From an uncultured Prevotella sp. (GTDB lineage: Bacteria > Bacteroidota > Bacteroidia > Bacteroidales > Bacteroidaceae), in assembly GCA_905236875.1 (NCBI GenBank), contig CAJOQT010000076.1:1-39612 (forward strand): a stretch of 39,612 bases of DNA, given 5' to 3'. The notes under the pieces were generated by a model. That model had not been told where the DNA came from. It ran no database searches and worked only from the letters and a program-made list of their open reading frames with translations. This document shows positions 38,106 to 39,612 of the stretch, piece by piece. Both the position numbers and the translations under genes were made by a program. Within the stretch, counting starts at the first letter, position 1. The number at the start of each line of letters is the position of its first letter.

Positions 38106-38142
38106 GACTATCCCTGTTATCACGTGGATAGCAGGGATAGTC
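38106..38142 (-). terminator. Hairpin terminator after pnp
   Basis: A 16-bp stem, GACTATCCCTGTTATC against GATAGCAGGGATAGTC, closes a five-base loop, with one G-T wobble. It lies 21 bases past the pnp stop. The T tract on the minus-strand side is weak (GTTCAGTTTG), so termination may be Rho-assisted, or the hairpin may block 3' exonucleases. Confidence 0.7.
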
Positions 38143-38163
38143 TTGGATTAGCTTCCGTAATGA

Positions 38164-39612
38164 TTAGAAGTCCATGTGGTCGAGTGCATCGCTGAAGTCA
38201 CGAGGCTCACGGTTTTCCGTGGGGTCATGATACTCCTCATTGCCGGAATCCGGACGGGGGCGACGCTCACCGCGTTCTGGACGGGGGCGGCGTTCGCCAC
38301 GCTCCGGACGTGGGCGGCGTTCGCCGCGTTCCGGACGTTCGCCACGCTCACGGCGTGCCGGACGCTCCTGATAACCCTCGGGCTTCTCAATGAGCACACG
38401 ATGGCTGAGCTTGTACTTACCGGTCTTCGGATCGATCTCCAGGAGCTTCACCTGAATGTGGTCACCCTCCTTGATGCCAGCCTCTTCGACAGTCTCCAGG
38501 CGACGCCAGTCAATCTCGCTGATGTGCAGCAGACCGTCCTTGCCAGGCATGATCTCTACGAAGCAGCCATAAGGCATGATGCTACGGACAATACCGTCAT
38601 AAACCTCACCAACCTCCGGGATGGCAACGATAGCCTTGATCTTAGCCAGTGCAGCGCTGATACTCTCCTTGTTAGGACCGCTGACCTGTACCTTGCCTAC
38701 GCCGTCAATCTCGTCGATAGTGATGATGGCACCGGTATCTTCCTGCATCTGCTGGATAATCTTTCCACCAGGACCGATAACAGCACCGATGAACTCCTTG
38801 GGAATCTCAATCTGCTCGATGCGCGGAACCTGTGGCTTCAGCTCTGGACGCGGCTCGGCAATGGTATCGGTGATGCACTTCAGGATGTGCTCACGACCTT
38901 CCTTGGCCTGCATGAGGGCTTTCTCCAGGATGTCGAATGACAGACCGTCGCACTTGATATCCATCTGTGTGGCTGTCAGACCGTCACGTGTACCGGTGGT
39001 CTTAAAGTCCATATCGCCCAGATGGTCCTCGTCGCCGAGGATATCACTCAGCACGGCATACTTGTCTTCACCAGGGTTCTTGATCAGACCCATGGCAATA
39101 CCGCTGACAGGCTTCTTCATGGGAACACCAGCATCCATCAGTGCCAGTGTGCCAGCACATACGGTAGCCATCGATGAAGAGCCATTTGACTCCAGAATCT
39201 GACTTACAAGACGGACGGTATAGGGGAAGTCCTCAGGAATCTGCCCCTTCAGACCACGCCATGCCAAGTGACCGTGACCGATCTCACGACGGCCTACGCC
39301 GCGCTGTGCCTTGGCCTCACCTGTGCAGAACGGGGGGAAGTTATAGTGCAGCAGGAAACGCATGTAGCTCTTGTCGAGCACATCGTCCACCAGCTTCTCA
39401 TCGAGCTTGGTACCCAGCGTACAGGTAGAGAGGCTCTGTGTCTCACCACGGGTGAAGATACTGCTTCCGTGAGGCATGGGCAGCGGGCTGACCTCACACC
39501 AGATAGGACGGATGTCGGTGGTCTTACGACCGTCGAGACGGATGCCTTCGTCGAGGATGCAGCGGCGCATGGCGTCGCGCTCCACGTCGTGGTAGTAGCG
39601 GTCCATCATGGC
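38164..39612 (-). CDS. pnp: Polyribonucleotide nucleotidyltransferase, 5' part outside the window
   Basis: The C-terminal 482 residues of PNPase are present. The frame stays open through the right edge, so the first RNase PH domain is missing only because of the window limit. Visible parts are the second RNase PH core ([40 protein letters not shown]), the KH domain ([16 protein letters not shown]) and the S1 domain ([32 protein letters not shown]). An Arg-rich tail with three 9-residue repeats (ERGERRPRP) and an acidic end follow. The enzyme degrades RNA 3' to 5' using phosphate, usually as a trimer in a degradosome. The basic tail could add RNA or partner binding. Confidence 0.97.
   Translation of the reverse strand, partial: AMMDRYYHDVERDAMRRCILDEGIRLDGRKTTDIRPIWCEVSPLPMPHGSSIFTRGETQSLSTCTLGTKLDEKLVDDVLDKSYMRFLLHYNFPPFCTGEAKAQRGVGRREIGHGHLAWRGLKGQIPEDFPYTVRLVSQILESNGSSSMATVCAGTLALMDAGVPMKKPVSGIAMGLIKNPGEDKYAVLSDILGDEDHLGDMDFKTTGTRDGLTATQMDIKCDGLSFDILEKALMQAKEGREHILKCITDTIAEPRPELKPQVPRIEQIEIPKEFIGAVIGPGGKIIQQMQEDTGAIITIDEIDGVGKVQVSGPNKESISAALAKIKAIVAIPEVGEVYDGIVRSIMPYGCFVEIMPGKDGLLHISEIDWRRLETVEEAGIKEGDHIQVKLLEIDPKTGKYKLSHRVLIEKPEGYQERPARRERGERPERGERRPRPERGERRPRPERGERRPRPDSGNEEYHDPTENREPRDFSDALDHMDF
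38252..38332. repeat. Three 27-base tandem units in the pnp tail
   Basis: Units start GGACGGGGGCG (38252), GGACGGGGGCGG (38279) and GGACGTGGGCGG (38306) and encode the RGERRPRPE repeat. Copy number is likely to vary between strains. Confidence 0.85.

Noticed and set aside
38176..38940. 254-codon open frame opposite pnp
   Set aside because: Antisense shadow of the KH/S1 and Arg-rich coding region, with a low-complexity translation.

Overview
The window reads as chromosomal DNA of a Prevotellaceae-type Bacteroidetes (Prevotella/Segatella-like). Supporting signs are a fused SecDF, a rhomboid protease with the Bacteroidetes C-terminal extension, Por/type IX-like C-terminal sorting domains ending in NGKKVVIK, a gingipain-like C25 peptidase, a C11 clostripain, and promoters of the Bacteroidetes form TTTG-N19-21-TAnnTTTG. 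There are no tRNA or rRNA genes, CRISPR arrays or insertion sequences. The pnp gene runs off the right edge.

Layout. 190-5432 (+): rhomboid protease, membrane-anchored endonuclease/exonuclease/phosphatase protein, SecDF. 5685-10696 (-): an exported GH2 beta-galactosidase and GH29 alpha-fucosidase operon, transcribed from a promoter near 10.8 kb. 11117-15539 (+): a GH3-superfamily enzyme fused in frame to an Ig-like lipoprotein, then a DUF3108 protein. 15643-18190 (+): three consecutive FKBP prolyl isomerases, one cytosolic, one lipoprotein and one secreted. 18282-20629 (+): an Lrp/AsnC regulator and a peptidase C26-M19 dipeptidase fusion. 20687-22349 (-): M28/glutaminyl cyclase-like lipoprotein and DUF4294 protein. 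22448-32903 (-): a secreted-protein cluster in the order adhesin-like FN3 protein, 58-aa peptide, C25 gingipain-like peptidase, second 58-aa peptide, C11 clostripain lipoprotein. 33069-38063 (-): octopine-dehydrogenase-family protein, nucleotidyltransferase-aminotransferase fusion, MetG. 38164-end (-): C-terminal two thirds of PNPase.

Two things stand out. First, two unannotated 58-residue peptides (24076-24252 and 29553-29729) share an N-terminal MKKxY motif, a glycine-rich centre and an acidic tail with APxYxDxxWD. Each sits just before a caspase-like cysteine peptidase and has a related leader, which suggests a duplicated peptide-plus-peptidase cassette. A strong hairpin separates the second peptide from its peptidase.

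Second, the window is full of short tandem arrays of 7-9 nt units and GC-rich REP-like palindromes that neighbouring genes share. They are not confined to spacers. They lie in frame inside enzymes, form the hydrophobic core of signal peptides, make the linker ahead of two sorting domains, and in three genes end in GAATG that supplies the start codon. This looks like an active class of small repeats remodelling gene ends and is the best candidate for something under-described here.
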